Part shown: piece after piece, positions 1 to 6,579 of the stretch
Numbering within the stretch: position 1 is the first letter of the stretch
Layout of the letters: each line of letters begins with the position of its first letter
Origin: CAZIMM01 sp964540415
Lineage (GTDB): Bacteria > Bacillota > Clostridia > Oscillospirales > Acutalibacteraceae
NCBI GenBank assembly: GCA_964540415.1
Contig: CAZIMM010000073.1
Span: forward strand, 1-11,112
Direction: 5' to 3'
Length of the DNA stretch: 11,112 nucleotides
Notes under the pieces: generated by a model
Databases searched by the model: none
What the model saw: only the letters and a program-made list of their open reading frames with translations
Told to the model about the DNA's origin: nothing
Position numbers and translations under genes: made by a program

Positions 1-339
1 GCAAACCTGGAAATAGCTGTTGAAATACCCGTCATCCATGCGGTTTTTTTCGATGAGGTCAACAATCCCGTCAACCGTTTTCTCCAGTTCCGGCTCCGGC
101 TGCTTTTCAATGAGATAAGCTGCACTTTCAAGCCATTTTGCAATATCGGAGTCCCAGAAAATGTGCGGTTTTTTGGGGTCGCCTTCCTTCCAGTTGAAGT
201 CAAACGCGGCAAATCTTCCCGTCTCCTCAAACCTTGACTTGACATTTCCGACGGTAACATTCCGGTTGATGTCCTGGCGGTTTTTCCAGAAACCTCCGGT
301 AATAGTCACTTCTCTCATTGATGCCTCACGTATCTTCAC
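1..339 (-). CDS. GH127-family glycoside hydrolase (beta-L-arabinofuranosidase-like), N-terminal 113 residues only
   Basis: Reading the minus strand from a GTG at 339 gives 113 codons without a stop to the window edge; the rest of the gene lies outside. The start is supported by a GGAGGAG ribosome binding site (346-352) with a 6-base spacer. The translation resembles the N-terminus of GH127 (formerly DUF1680) enzymes: an early VTITGGFWKNR segment (residues 11-21), FWDSDIAKWLESAAY (61-75), and MDDGYFNSYF (101-110), which matches the family's 'DGYL-T-YF' pattern. Characterised GH127 enzymes release beta-L-arabinofuranose from plant or glycoprotein glycans using a Zn-coordinated catalytic cysteine. 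That centre would be well downstream, so activity cannot be judged here. No signal peptide is visible, which suggests a cytoplasmic enzyme acting on imported oligosaccharides. It is divergent from the housekeeping genes and is the only sign of carbohydrate catabolism in the window. The family call is from remembered motifs; substrate is inferred. Confidence 0.8.
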   Translation of the reverse strand, partial: MKIREASMREVTITGGFWKNRQDINRNVTVGNVKSRFEETGRFAAFDFNWKEGDPKKPHIFWDSDIAKWLESAAYLIEKQPEPELEKTVDGIVDLIEKNRMDDGYFNSYFQVC

Positions 340-373
340 TTTATTCTCCTCCGCTTACAGTATTTCATTTTTA

Positions 374-402
374 ATTATAAATTATTTATAGGTGTACCGC
401 AA
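374..402 (-). promoter_or_regulatory. Predicted promoter for the GH127 gene
   Basis: On the minus strand a perfect TATAAT (-10, 379 to 374) lies 17 bases downstream of TTGCGG (-35, 402 to 397; three of six consensus positions). This would start transcription near 367 and give a leader of about 28 bases before the GTG start, containing the GGAGGAG ribosome binding site. The surrounding sequence is strongly AT-rich. Prediction by eye only. Confidence 0.5.
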
Positions 403-403
403 G

Positions 404-421
404 AGTTTTTTCAAAAAAACT
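404..421. repeat. A/T-tract inverted repeat in the divergent intergenic region
   Basis: Two perfect 8-base arms (404-411 AGTTTTTT, 414-421 AAAAAACT) are separated by two bases. The repeat sits just upstream of the GH127 -35 box and about 30 bases upstream of the plus-strand promoter candidate. It could be an operator for a sugar-responsive regulator, a curved A-tract or UP-type element, or chance in an AT-rich stretch. The remainder of 340-555 holds the two promoter candidates and ribosome binding sites, and I see no other gene in it. Confidence 0.35.
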
Positions 422-452
422 GTAAAAACTTTATAAAAATGTCTTTCTTTTT

Positions 453-481
453 TTGTCGGCTTGTTGTAAAATATCTATAAC
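453..481 (+). promoter_or_regulatory. Predicted promoter for the MinD-like gene
   Basis: TTGTCG (453-458) and TATAAC (476-481) are separated by exactly 17 bases and match a sigma-A promoter at four and five of six positions. Initiation near 488 would give a leader of about 68 bases before the ATG at 556. Prediction by eye only. Confidence 0.45.
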
Positions 482-555
482 TGTTTATTCACGCGTTTGC
501 ATAAGACACCGTGACAACGCAAATTCAAAAAAATGCTCAAAGGAAGAAGCTGTTT

Positions 556-1275
556 ATGAAAATCGTTATTGCCTCCGGAAAGGGCGGCGTCGGCAAAAGC
601 TCCGTAACCGCAGGGCTTGCAGGGGCGTTCCAGGAGTTGGGAAAGAGCGTTCTCGTTGTTGATTGCGACATCGGGCTGCGCAGTCTCGACCTCATGCTGG
701 ATGCCTGTGAAAATCTGCTTTTCAACTGGGGCGACGTAATTGCCGGAAGATGTTCGCCCGAGCAGGCAACGGTTGCCACAGCCTGCGGCGCAACGCTGCT
801 TGCCGCGCCGAAATCCTTTGAAGTCTGTTACACTTTTGAAGGCTTTGAAGCCATGCTCCGGCAATACGAGGACAGGTTTGACTATATCCTTCTCGATTCT
901 CCCGCAGGCATCGGCTCCGGCTTTGCACTTGCCGGAAGCGTTGCAAAGCTCGGACTGATTGTTGCAACTCCGGACGACGTGTGTGTGCGCAACGGCGCAG
1001 TTGCTTCGGACAGGCTGTTTGAAATGGGTGTCAAGCGCTGCCGGCTGATTATCAACCGTTTTCGCAGCAAGGCATCGCTCAAGGGCAAGCTGCTGAACAT
1101 TGACGATGTGATTGACTCAACGAGCGTTCAGCTCATCGGCGTAATTCCGGAGGACAACACAGTGATGTTCAATCTGAGCAGAGGCAAGGAACTGCCGCGA
1201 AAAAGCGCAGCCGCCAAGGCAATGCTGCGCATTGCAATGCGCATTGACGGCAAGGATGTGCCTCTCAAGATGTGA
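556..1275 (+). CDS. minD: MinD-like ATPase of the ParA/MinD family, without a C-terminal membrane-targeting helix
   Basis: The product is a 239-residue P-loop ATPase with the deviant Walker A motif GKGGVGKSS at 8-16 (signature Lys9, P-loop Lys14), switch I VDCDIGLRSLDL at 35-46, DSPAGIGSGF at 114-123 matching the MinD 'CPAGIE-GF' switch II, LIINRFR at 164-170, and LIGVIPED at 193-200. These point to the MinD branch rather than ParA or Soj. MinD normally dimerises on ATP, binds the membrane and carries MinC to block polar FtsZ rings. The ATG at 556 is preferred over the in-frame GTG at 511 because AAGGAAG (540-546) sits 9 bases upstream and the family N-terminus begins at this Met. The protein ends at about '..DGKDVPLKM', so the usual C-terminal amphipathic helix (family length about 265-270) is absent. 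No minC or minE is adjacent. mgsA follows, and I recall clostridial clusters that place min genes near mgsA. It could also be an orphan MinD homologue with another role. Confidence 0.8.
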   Translation: MKIVIASGKGGVGKSSVTAGLAGAFQELGKSVLVVDCDIGLRSLDLMLDACENLLFNWGDVIAGRCSPEQATVATACGATLLAAPKSFEVCYTFEGFEAMLRQYEDRFDYILLDSPAGIGSGFALAGSVAKLGLIVATPDDVCVRNGAVASDRLFEMGVKRCRLIINRFRSKASLKGKLLNIDDVIDSTSVQLIGVIPEDNTVMFNLSRGKELPRKSAAAKAMLRIAMRIDGKDVPLKM

Positions 1276-1312
1276 CGGTTCGGAAGATAAACGATTTTTA
1301 TTGTAAATTTAC

Positions 1313-1341
1313 TTGTAATGAGAAAGATTTTCTGATATAAT
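1313..1341 (+). promoter_or_regulatory. Strong predicted promoter for mgsA
   Basis: A perfect TATAAT (1336-1341) preceded by an extended -10 TG (1333-1334) lies 17 bases after TTGTAA (1313-1318). It falls in the 127-base gap between the MinD-like gene and mgsA and would give a leader of about 55 bases. This is the best promoter match in the window, so mgsA is probably expressed independently of the gene upstream. Confidence 0.65.
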
Positions 1342-1402
1342 ACTCGGTGTTTATAATATTAAAACATTTGATTTTAAGTCTACATATTAAGGAGCTGATT
1401 TT

Positions 1403-1807
1403 TTGAACATTGCTTTGATGGCTCACGACGCTAAAAAAGAACTCATGACGCAGTTCTGTATTGCATACTGCGGCATTCTCAGCCGTCACTCTCTTTGTGC
1501 TACGGAAACGACGGGCAGGCTCGTCAGTGAGGCAACAGGTCTGCGCATTCAACGCTTTCTCGGCGGTTCTCAGGGAGGAGACCAGCAGATTTCCGCCAGA
1601 ATCGCCTGCAACGAAATTGACCTTCTGCTGATGTTCCGCGATCCTCTCAATCCCAAGCCGCACGAGCCGAACGAGGCAACTCTTTTGCGTTTGTGCGACG
1701 TTCACAATATCCCGGTTGCCACAAACATCGCAACTGCCGAGGCAATTATTCACAGCCTTGAGAGGGGCGACCTTGACTGGCGCGACATTGTCAACCCCAA
1801 AAAATGA
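1403..1807 (+). CDS. mgsA: Methylglyoxal synthase
   Basis: The product is a 134-residue protein that aligns along its length with methylglyoxal synthase, the cytoplasmic enzyme that converts dihydroxyacetone phosphate to methylglyoxal plus phosphate, a bypass relieving sugar-phosphate build-up. Visible family landmarks are AHDAKK (7-12; His8, Asp9, Lys12), the phosphate-loop TETTG (34-38), GGDQQ with the catalytic-type Asp60 (58-62), FRDPLN (78-83), His87, and NIPVATNIATAE (102-113). Length fits the Firmicutes form, which lacks the N-terminal extension of the E. coli protein. Translation starts at a TTG with TAAGGAG (1388-1394) 8 bases upstream. Two substitutions stand out against E. coli MgsA: Glu35 where the phosphate loop has Gly46, and Asn90 at the position of Asp101. 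The family assignment is firm; full activity is not certain. Its strong private promoter suggests regulated or high expression. Confidence 0.93.
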   Translation: MNIALMAHDAKKELMTQFCIAYCGILSRHSLCATETTGRLVSEATGLRIQRFLGGSQGGDQQISARIACNEIDLLLMFRDPLNPKPHEPNEATLLRLCDVHNIPVATNIATAEAIIHSLERGDLDWRDIVNPKK

Positions 1808-1822
1808 TTTCGTTTTTCCGGA

Positions 1823-1887
1823 TGAGCCGCTCACCCGTTCCCCTCGCCCTGTGTGTGGGATATGTCCGGGCGGCTCAATAATTTTTT
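1823..1887 (+). terminator. Terminator-like inverted repeat between mgsA and hisS
   Basis: The arms TGAGCCGC (1823-1830) and GCGGCTCA (1870-1877) pair over 8 perfect bases, with possibly two more pairs inward, and are followed after ATAA by six T (1882-1887). The loop is long (39 bases) and can hold a small inner stem (1839-1842 with 1857-1860). It could be a rho-independent terminator for mgsA or part of a structured hisS leader. The long loop and the 4-base offset of the T run make it imperfect. No T-box consensus is present. Confidence 0.45.
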
Positions 1888-1903
1888 ATGAAAGAGTTTT
1901 GAT

Positions 1904-3268
1904 ATGGAACTGATTACCAAAGCCATAAAAGGCACGCAGGATGTTCTTGCTGCCGAGAGCTACAAAAACCAATACATTGAATCCTCCATGCTCAACATTG
2001 CACGGCTTTTCGGCTACAGAGAGTGCCGCACTCCCGTTTTTGAGCACACCGAGCTTTTTGAGCGGGGAATCGGAGACACAACGGATGTTGTTCAAAAGGA
2101 AATGTACACTTTTACCGACAAGGGCAACCGTTCAATCACCCTTCGTCCCGAGGGCACGGCAGGCGCAATGCGTTCTTTTCTTGAACACGGGCTTTTCAAC
2201 GAACCGCTTCCGCAGAAGGTTTGCTATCTCACCTCGTGCTACAGATACGAGAAGCCTCAGGCGGGCAGGCTGCGCGAATTCCATCAGTTCGGCATTGAAT
2301 GCATAGGAACGGATTCCCCTGCCGCAGATGCTGAAATCATTTCGCTTGCGAGCGGAATTTTTGATTTTCTCTGTGTTGAAAACCTTCGGCTTGAAATCAA
2401 CTCCATCGGCTGTCCGAAATGCCGTGCGGAATATCACAAAGCACTCAAGGACTATTTTTCACAGCACACCGACAATCTCTGTGAAACCTGCAGGGGCAGG
2501 CTTTCCCGCAATCCGATGCGCATTCTCGACTGCAAGTCACCCGTCTGTGCCGAAATTGCCAAAGATGCTCCGGTGATTCTTGATTACCTCTGCGACGATT
2601 GCTCGACACACTTTGAAAGCGTTAAGGGCTACCTTGATTCAATGGGAATTGACTATACCGTCAATCCCCGAATAGTACGCGGCCTCGATTATTACACCCG
2701 GACGGTGTTTGAATTTGTCTCTGACGAAATCGGTGCGCAGGGAACAGTCTGCGGCGGCGGCAGGTACGACGGTCTTGCCGCGGAGATGGGCGGCGGAGAT
2801 GTGCCGGCGCTCGGCTTCGCGCTCGGTCTCGAGCGGCTTCTGCTGCTCATGGACGTTCAGGGCACACCGTTCCCGGAAGAGGAGAGGCCGGACATTTACC
2901 TCGCCTCCATGGGTTCAGCCGCTTCGCTCGAGTGCGCCGCGATTGCAACCGATTTGCGGCGGGACGGCGTATCGGCTCAGTTTGACGTTGTCGGCCGATC
3001 GCTCAAAGCGCAGATGAAATATGCAAACAAGCTCAACGCGCGCTACACCGTTGTTATCGGAGACAGTGAGCTTGATGCAGGCGAAGTCACCGTCAAGAAC
3101 ATGGATAACGGCGAGCAGACAACAATTGAACTTGAAGACTTTTCAGACACCTTTTCCGAGCTTTCCATGCGCAGCTCCATGAAGGATTTTCAGGATGCTC
3201 TCTCTGCGCTGGATAACGGCGGAATGCCGGATTTTTTCGGCAGCCTTCCGCAGAATAAAACGGAATAA
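1904..3268 (+). CDS. hisS: Histidyl-tRNA synthetase
   Basis: The product is a 454-residue class II synthetase that charges tRNA-His in the cytoplasm. The N-terminus AIKGTQDVL (7-15) matches the family 'PKGT-DVL' start. Motif 2 is CYRYEKPQAGRLREFHQFG (112-130), the histidine-specific loop is GLDYYTRTVFEF (260-271), followed by GGGRYDGL (284-291) and motif 3 ALGFALGLERL (302-312). The C-terminal anticodon-binding domain runs from about 328 to 415. The insertion between motifs 2 and 3 carries paired cysteines (Cys170/173, 193/196, 210/215, 230/233), a pattern I recall from clostridial HisRS, possibly metal-binding. The start ATG has only a weak AAAGAG (1891-1896) upstream. aspS follows after 50 bases; hisS-aspS pairing is common in Firmicutes. 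I found no T-box leader and no convincing promoter in the 96-base gap upstream, so read-through from mgsA is possible. Confidence 0.97.
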   Translation: MELITKAIKGTQDVLAAESYKNQYIESSMLNIARLFGYRECRTPVFEHTELFERGIGDTTDVVQKEMYTFTDKGNRSITLRPEGTAGAMRSFLEHGLFNEPLPQKVCYLTSCYRYEKPQAGRLREFHQFGIECIGTDSPAADAEIISLASGIFDFLCVENLRLEINSIGCPKCRAEYHKALKDYFSQHTDNLCETCRGRLSRNPMRILDCKSPVCAEIAKDAPVILDYLCDDCSTHFESVKGYLDSMGIDYTVNPRIVRGLDYYTRTVFEFVSDEIGAQGTVCGGGRYDGLAAEMGGGDVPALGFALGLERLLLLMDVQGTPFPEEERPDIYLASMGSAASLECAAIATDLRRDGVSAQFDVVGRSLKAQMKYANKLNARYTVVIGDSELDAGEVTVKNMDNGEQTTIELEDFSDTFSELSMRSSMKDFQDALSALDNGGMPDFFGSLPQNKTE

Positions 3269-3318
3269 AGCTTGAACATCATCAACTTATCATAAATAAC
3301 GAAAGGTCAGTATACATT

Positions 3319-5106
3319 ATGGAACTCATGGCAGGACTCAAAAGAACATCATATTGCGGCGAGCCGAGACTCGCCGATGCCGGACGCGAAATCGTCGTTG
3401 CCGGCTGGGTACAAAGGCAGCGCGACCTTGGGTCGCTGATTTTCATTGACCTGAGAGACCGCACAGGCATTCTTCAGCTTGCTTTTGATGACAACACGGA
3501 CAGGGCAATTTTTGACAAGGCATTCACTGTGCGCGGAGAGTACGTCCTCATGGCGAAGGGCATTGTCCGCGAGCGTTCCTCAAAGAACCCCGACATTCCC
3601 ACAGGCGAGGTGGAGCTTGAGGTTACTGAGCTGCGTGTCCTTGCAAAGAGCGAAACACCTCCGTTTGAAATAGTTGACAATTGCCAGACCTCGGAGCTGA
3701 CAAGGCTCAAATACAGATATCTTGACCTTCGCCGTCCCGACCTTCAGAAAAACATTCTTCTGCGCCACAAAATCTGCAAGGTTGCACGCGATTACTTCGA
3801 TGAAAACGGCTTTATAGAAATCGAAACTCCCATGCTCATCAAATCAACTCCCGAGGGCGCGAGAGACTATGTTGTTCCCAGCAGGCTTCACAAGGGCACA
3901 TTTTATGCCCTGCCGCAGTCCCCTCAGCTCTATAAGCAGCTTTCCATGGTTGCGGGGTTTGACCGCTATATGCAGCTTGCCCGCTGCTTCCGCGACGAGG
4001 ACCTTCGGGCTGACCGCCAGCCCGAGTTCACGCAGATTGACCTTGAGATGTCCTTTGTTGACACCGAGGATGTTCTTGCAATCGGTGAGGGCTTTGTCAA
4101 AAGAGTTTTCGGCGAGGTGCTCAATGTTGATGTTCCGCTGCCTCTCCCGAGGCTGACATATGCGCAGGCTATGGAGCGTTACGGCTCGGACAAGCCCGAC
4201 ACACGCTACGCAATGGAGCTTTACGATTTGAGCGACACCGTTGCGAATTGCGGCTTCGGCGTGTTCACCGGCGCGATTCAGGGCGGCGGCAGTGTCAGAG
4301 GCATAACAGCAAAAAATGCTGTTGCCGTTCTGACAAGGAAGGAAATCGACAAGCTCACGGAGTTTGTTCGCGGAATCGGCGCAAAGGGACTTGCGTGGAT
4401 AAGGCTCAATGAAGACGGCAGCATCGCCTCCTCTTTCGCAAAGTTCATGACAGAGGATGAAATGCAGGCAATTCTTAAAAAAGCCGGTGCCGCCGCGGGC
4501 GATGTTGTGATGATTGTCGGCGATGTCAAGAACTCGCTGGTGCTCTCCTCCCTCGGTCTGCTTCGCTGCGAGGTTGCGAAAAAGCTCGGCATAATCCCGA
4601 CCGATAAATACAATTTCCTCTGGATTACCGAGTTCCCGTTCTTTGACTGGGATGAGGATGCAAAACAGTTTGTCGCAATGCACCATCCTTTCACCTCACC
4701 CATGGATGAATGCCTTGAATACCTTGAAACCGACAAGGCGCGTGTCCGTGCAAAGGCATATGACCTTGTGCTCAACGGCATCGAGCTGTCATCCGGTTCA
4801 ATCAGAATCACAAACCCCGAGCTTCAAAACAGAATGTTCTCCCTGCTCGGTCTGAGCGACGAGGAGGCTCACAAGAAGTTCGGTTTCCTGCTTGACGCGT
4901 TCAAATACGGTGCTCCGCCTCACGGCGGCATGGGCATCGGTCTTGACCGCCTCATCATGCAGATGCTCGGCTGTGAAAGCCTGCGTGATGTTATTGCCTT
5001 CCCGAAGGTGCAGAATGCTACAGAACCGATGACGGAGTGTCCCTCGGAAATCGACAATATTCAGCTGCAGGAGCTGGGAATCGCTTTTGAAGGCGAAAAA
5101 GAGTAA
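3319..5106 (+). CDS. aspS: Aspartyl-tRNA synthetase, bacterial type
   Basis: The product is a 595-residue class II synthetase attaching aspartate to tRNA-Asp. Order of parts: N-terminal OB-fold anticodon-binding domain (about 8-110, with RQRDLGSLIFIDLRDRTGI around 33-51), the catalytic core starting near 130 with LKYRYLDLRRP, motif 2 FRDEDLRADRQPEF (224-237), the bacterial GAD insertion (about 280-430), then SSGSIRI (491-497) and motif 3 GIGLDRL (539-545). Full length fits the bacterial type (about 590). GAAAGG (3301-3306) precedes the ATG by 12 bases; a second ATG at 3328 is less well placed. Leu37 follows the RQRD stretch; nondiscriminating enzymes such as that of Pseudomonas have His at this site, so this enzyme is probably discriminating (inference from remembered mutagenesis). 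It probably shares a transcript with hisS upstream and ftsY 18 bases downstream. Confidence 0.97.
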   Translation: MELMAGLKRTSYCGEPRLADAGREIVVAGWVQRQRDLGSLIFIDLRDRTGILQLAFDDNTDRAIFDKAFTVRGEYVLMAKGIVRERSSKNPDIPTGEVELEVTELRVLAKSETPPFEIVDNCQTSELTRLKYRYLDLRRPDLQKNILLRHKICKVARDYFDENGFIEIETPMLIKSTPEGARDYVVPSRLHKGTFYALPQSPQLYKQLSMVAGFDRYMQLARCFRDEDLRADRQPEFTQIDLEMSFVDTEDVLAIGEGFVKRVFGEVLNVDVPLPLPRLTYAQAMERYGSDKPDTRYAMELYDLSDTVANCGFGVFTGAIQGGGSVRGITAKNAVAVLTRKEIDKLTEFVRGIGAKGLAWIRLNEDGSIASSFAKFMTEDEMQAILKKAGAAAGDVVMIVGDVKNSLVLSSLGLLRCEVAKKLGIIPTDKYNFLWITEFPFFDWDEDAKQFVAMHHPFTSPMDECLEYLETDKARVRAKAYDLVLNGIELSSGSIRITNPELQNRMFSLLGLSDEEAHKKFGFLLDAFKYGAPPHGGMGIGLDRLIMQMLGCESLRDVIAFPKVQNATEPMTECPSEIDNIQLQELGIAFEGEKE

Positions 5107-5124
5107 TTTATTAAGAGGTTAGCT

Positions 5125-6084
5125 ATGGGTATATTCTCAAAAATCAACAAAGGCTTGCAAAAAACCCGCGTTTCAATGGCGGGTGCGATTGACAATATTC
5201 TTTACGGCGTCAACGAAATCACCGACGATTTGTTTGACAGTCTGGAAGAAGCACTGGTTATGGGCGATGTCGGAGTCAACACGTCCGCGGAAATAATCGA
5301 AAAGCTGCGCGAGGTTGTTGCGAAAAAGAATCTGCGCAGCGGTGAGCAGGTACGCGGTGCAATCAAGGACATTGTTGCGGAAATGCTCACGGGCGGGGAA
5401 ACCATTGACCTTGTCACCATTCCGGCGGTTATTCTCGTAATCGGCGTCAACGGAGTCGGCAAGACGACCACCATCGGCAAGCTTGCCGCAATGTTCAAAG
5501 AGCAGGGCAAAAAGGTTATCCTCGGTGCTGCCGACACCTTCCGTGCCGCCGCAATCGACCAGCTCGAAATCTGGGCGGACAGGGCCGGTGTTGACATTGT
5601 CAAGCACAAAGAAGGTGCCGACCCCGCCGCTGTTGTTTTCGACACGGTGTGCGCGGGCAAGGCAAGAGATGCAGACATCATCATCTGCGACACAGCAGGC
5701 AGACTGCACAACAAAAAGAACCTTATGGACGAGCTTGCGAAAATCTACCGTGTTATCGACCGTGAGCTTCCTTATTCCGACCGTGAGGTGCTGCTTGTTC
5801 TTGATGCCACAACCGGCCAGAATGCCGTCAATCAGGCGCGTGAATTCAAAAGCGTTGCCGAAATCACCGGCATTGTTCTCACAAAGCTGGACGGCACGGC
5901 GAGAGGCGGCGTTGTTCTTGCAATCAAAAATGATTTGGGCGTTCCCGTGAAATTTGTCGGAGTCGGTGAGCAGATTGACGATTTGCAGCCGTTCAGCCCG
6001 CAGGCCTTTGCCGAGGGACTGTTCGACACCGTTAATTACGATGAGGACACGGATGAAAAATATGAAAGGAATGACAACTCGTGA
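5125..6084 (+). CDS. ftsY: Signal recognition particle receptor FtsY
   Basis: The product is a 319-residue SRP GTPase that docks the SRP-ribosome complex at the membrane for co-translational insertion. The N domain helical bundle spans about 1-90. The G domain follows with G1 GVNGVGKTT (107-115), DTFRAAAIDQLE (137-148), G3 DTAGR (189-193), G4 TKLD (253-256) and the FtsY-type closing segment GVGEQIDDLQPF (279-290). The last motif distinguishes it from Ffh, and no M domain follows. The long acidic A domain of E. coli FtsY is absent, as usual in Firmicutes; the N-terminal helix (MGIFSKINKGLQKTR) probably provides membrane contact. AAGAGG (5113-5118) lies 6 bases before the ATG. The C-terminus is acidic and polar. 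The stop overlaps the GTG of the next gene by four bases (GTGA), which suggests translational coupling. Confidence 0.96.
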   Translation: MGIFSKINKGLQKTRVSMAGAIDNILYGVNEITDDLFDSLEEALVMGDVGVNTSAEIIEKLREVVAKKNLRSGEQVRGAIKDIVAEMLTGGETIDLVTIPAVILVIGVNGVGKTTTIGKLAAMFKEQGKKVILGAADTFRAAAIDQLEIWADRAGVDIVKHKEGADPAAVVFDTVCAGKARDADIIICDTAGRLHNKKNLMDELAKIYRVIDRELPYSDREVLLVLDATTGQNAVNQAREFKSVAEITGIVLTKLDGTARGGVVLAIKNDLGVPVKFVGVGEQIDDLQPFSPQAFAEGLFDTVNYDEDTDEKYERNDNS

Positions 6085-6575
6085 AAAAAATCAATAAGGC
6101 AAGCATGGTCGTTTTTGTGTTGGCAGTTCTGATTATTGCGTTGGTGGCTGGCTACAAATATTTTCCCTCATTCAATGATTCTGTCCCTGAAGAAGACCGT
6201 TTCACCACAGACAGCATGTCGGTCATTGCCGAAATTGATAAAAAAGGCAATTGGCTCATTCTTGACAACGACGGTGTCCAGGTCTTATACAACAAAAAAA
6301 TGAAATATTCTCCGGAAACGGACGTTTATATTTACGAGCGCGACGATAATATTTTTTATTGCCTGGGCGAAAACGGACGGACGATTGTCAACATAGAAAC
6401 CGGTGAATACGAACACAGCATTTCTTACAAGGGCTTCAGCAACGAAGAAAATGCCGTGTTTGACCGTCTTGACACCGAAAAAAACGCTCTGCCCCGCTTT
6501 GCCTTATCACTGACCACCGCTGCACAGCAAACAACTGCTGCGGCAACAACAGTTGCGGAGACCTCCGCGGAGTAA
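6081..6575 (+). CDS. Small membrane-anchored protein of unknown function
   Basis: I do not recognise this 164-residue protein. A short basic N-terminus (KKINK) is followed by one hydrophobic segment (about 8-25, ASMVVFVLAVLIIALVAG), which predicts a signal anchor or uncleaved signal peptide with the rest outside the cell; there is no lipobox cysteine. Residues about 45-110 look like repeated beta strands rich in Asp, Asn and Tyr (NWLILDNDGVQVLYN, DVYIYERDDNIFY, GRTIVNIETGEYEH). The C-terminus is a low-complexity Thr/Ala tail (about 145-164). The only internal Cys is in 'FYCLGE'. The gene starts at GTG overlapping the ftsY stop, with AAAGGA (6065-6070) 10 bases upstream, and ends four bases before rdgB, so it belongs to the same transcript. 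Codon use looks like its neighbours. The reading frame is supported by ribosome binding site, overlap and spacing; function is unknown. Confidence 0.75.
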   Translation: MKKINKASMVVFVLAVLIIALVAGYKYFPSFNDSVPEEDRFTTDSMSVIAEIDKKGNWLILDNDGVQVLYNKKMKYSPETDVYIYERDDNIFYCLGENGRTIVNIETGEYEHSISYKGFSNEENAVFDRLDTEKNALPRFALSLTTAAQQTTAAATTVAETSAE

Positions 6576-6579
6576 CATC

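Noticed and set aside
511..555. GTG at 511 as a longer start for the MinD-like gene
   Set aside because: No ribosome binding site precedes it, the extra 15 residues do not fit the family, and ATG 556 has AAGGAAG at good spacing.
3272..3298. Promoter-like TTGAAC and TAAATA in the hisS-aspS gap
   Set aside because: The spacer is only 15 bases and both boxes are weak; read-through from hisS explains aspS expression more simply.
3844..4686. A 280-codon open frame on the minus strand inside aspS
   Set aside because: It lies wholly opposite a full-length, motif-complete aspS and shows no recognisable domain; it is an antisense shadow of the coding frame.
5125..6084. FtsY lacking the acidic A domain as a possible truncation
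   Set aside because: Firmicutes FtsY normally consists of just the NG domain with a short N-terminal helix; the length and ribosome binding site are consistent with an intact gene.
6563..6572. Perfect palindrome CTCCGCGGAG overlapping the rdgB ribosome binding site
   Set aside because: It has no loop, so it cannot fold on itself to hide the site, and it is accounted for by the coding end of the preceding gene plus a GGAG.
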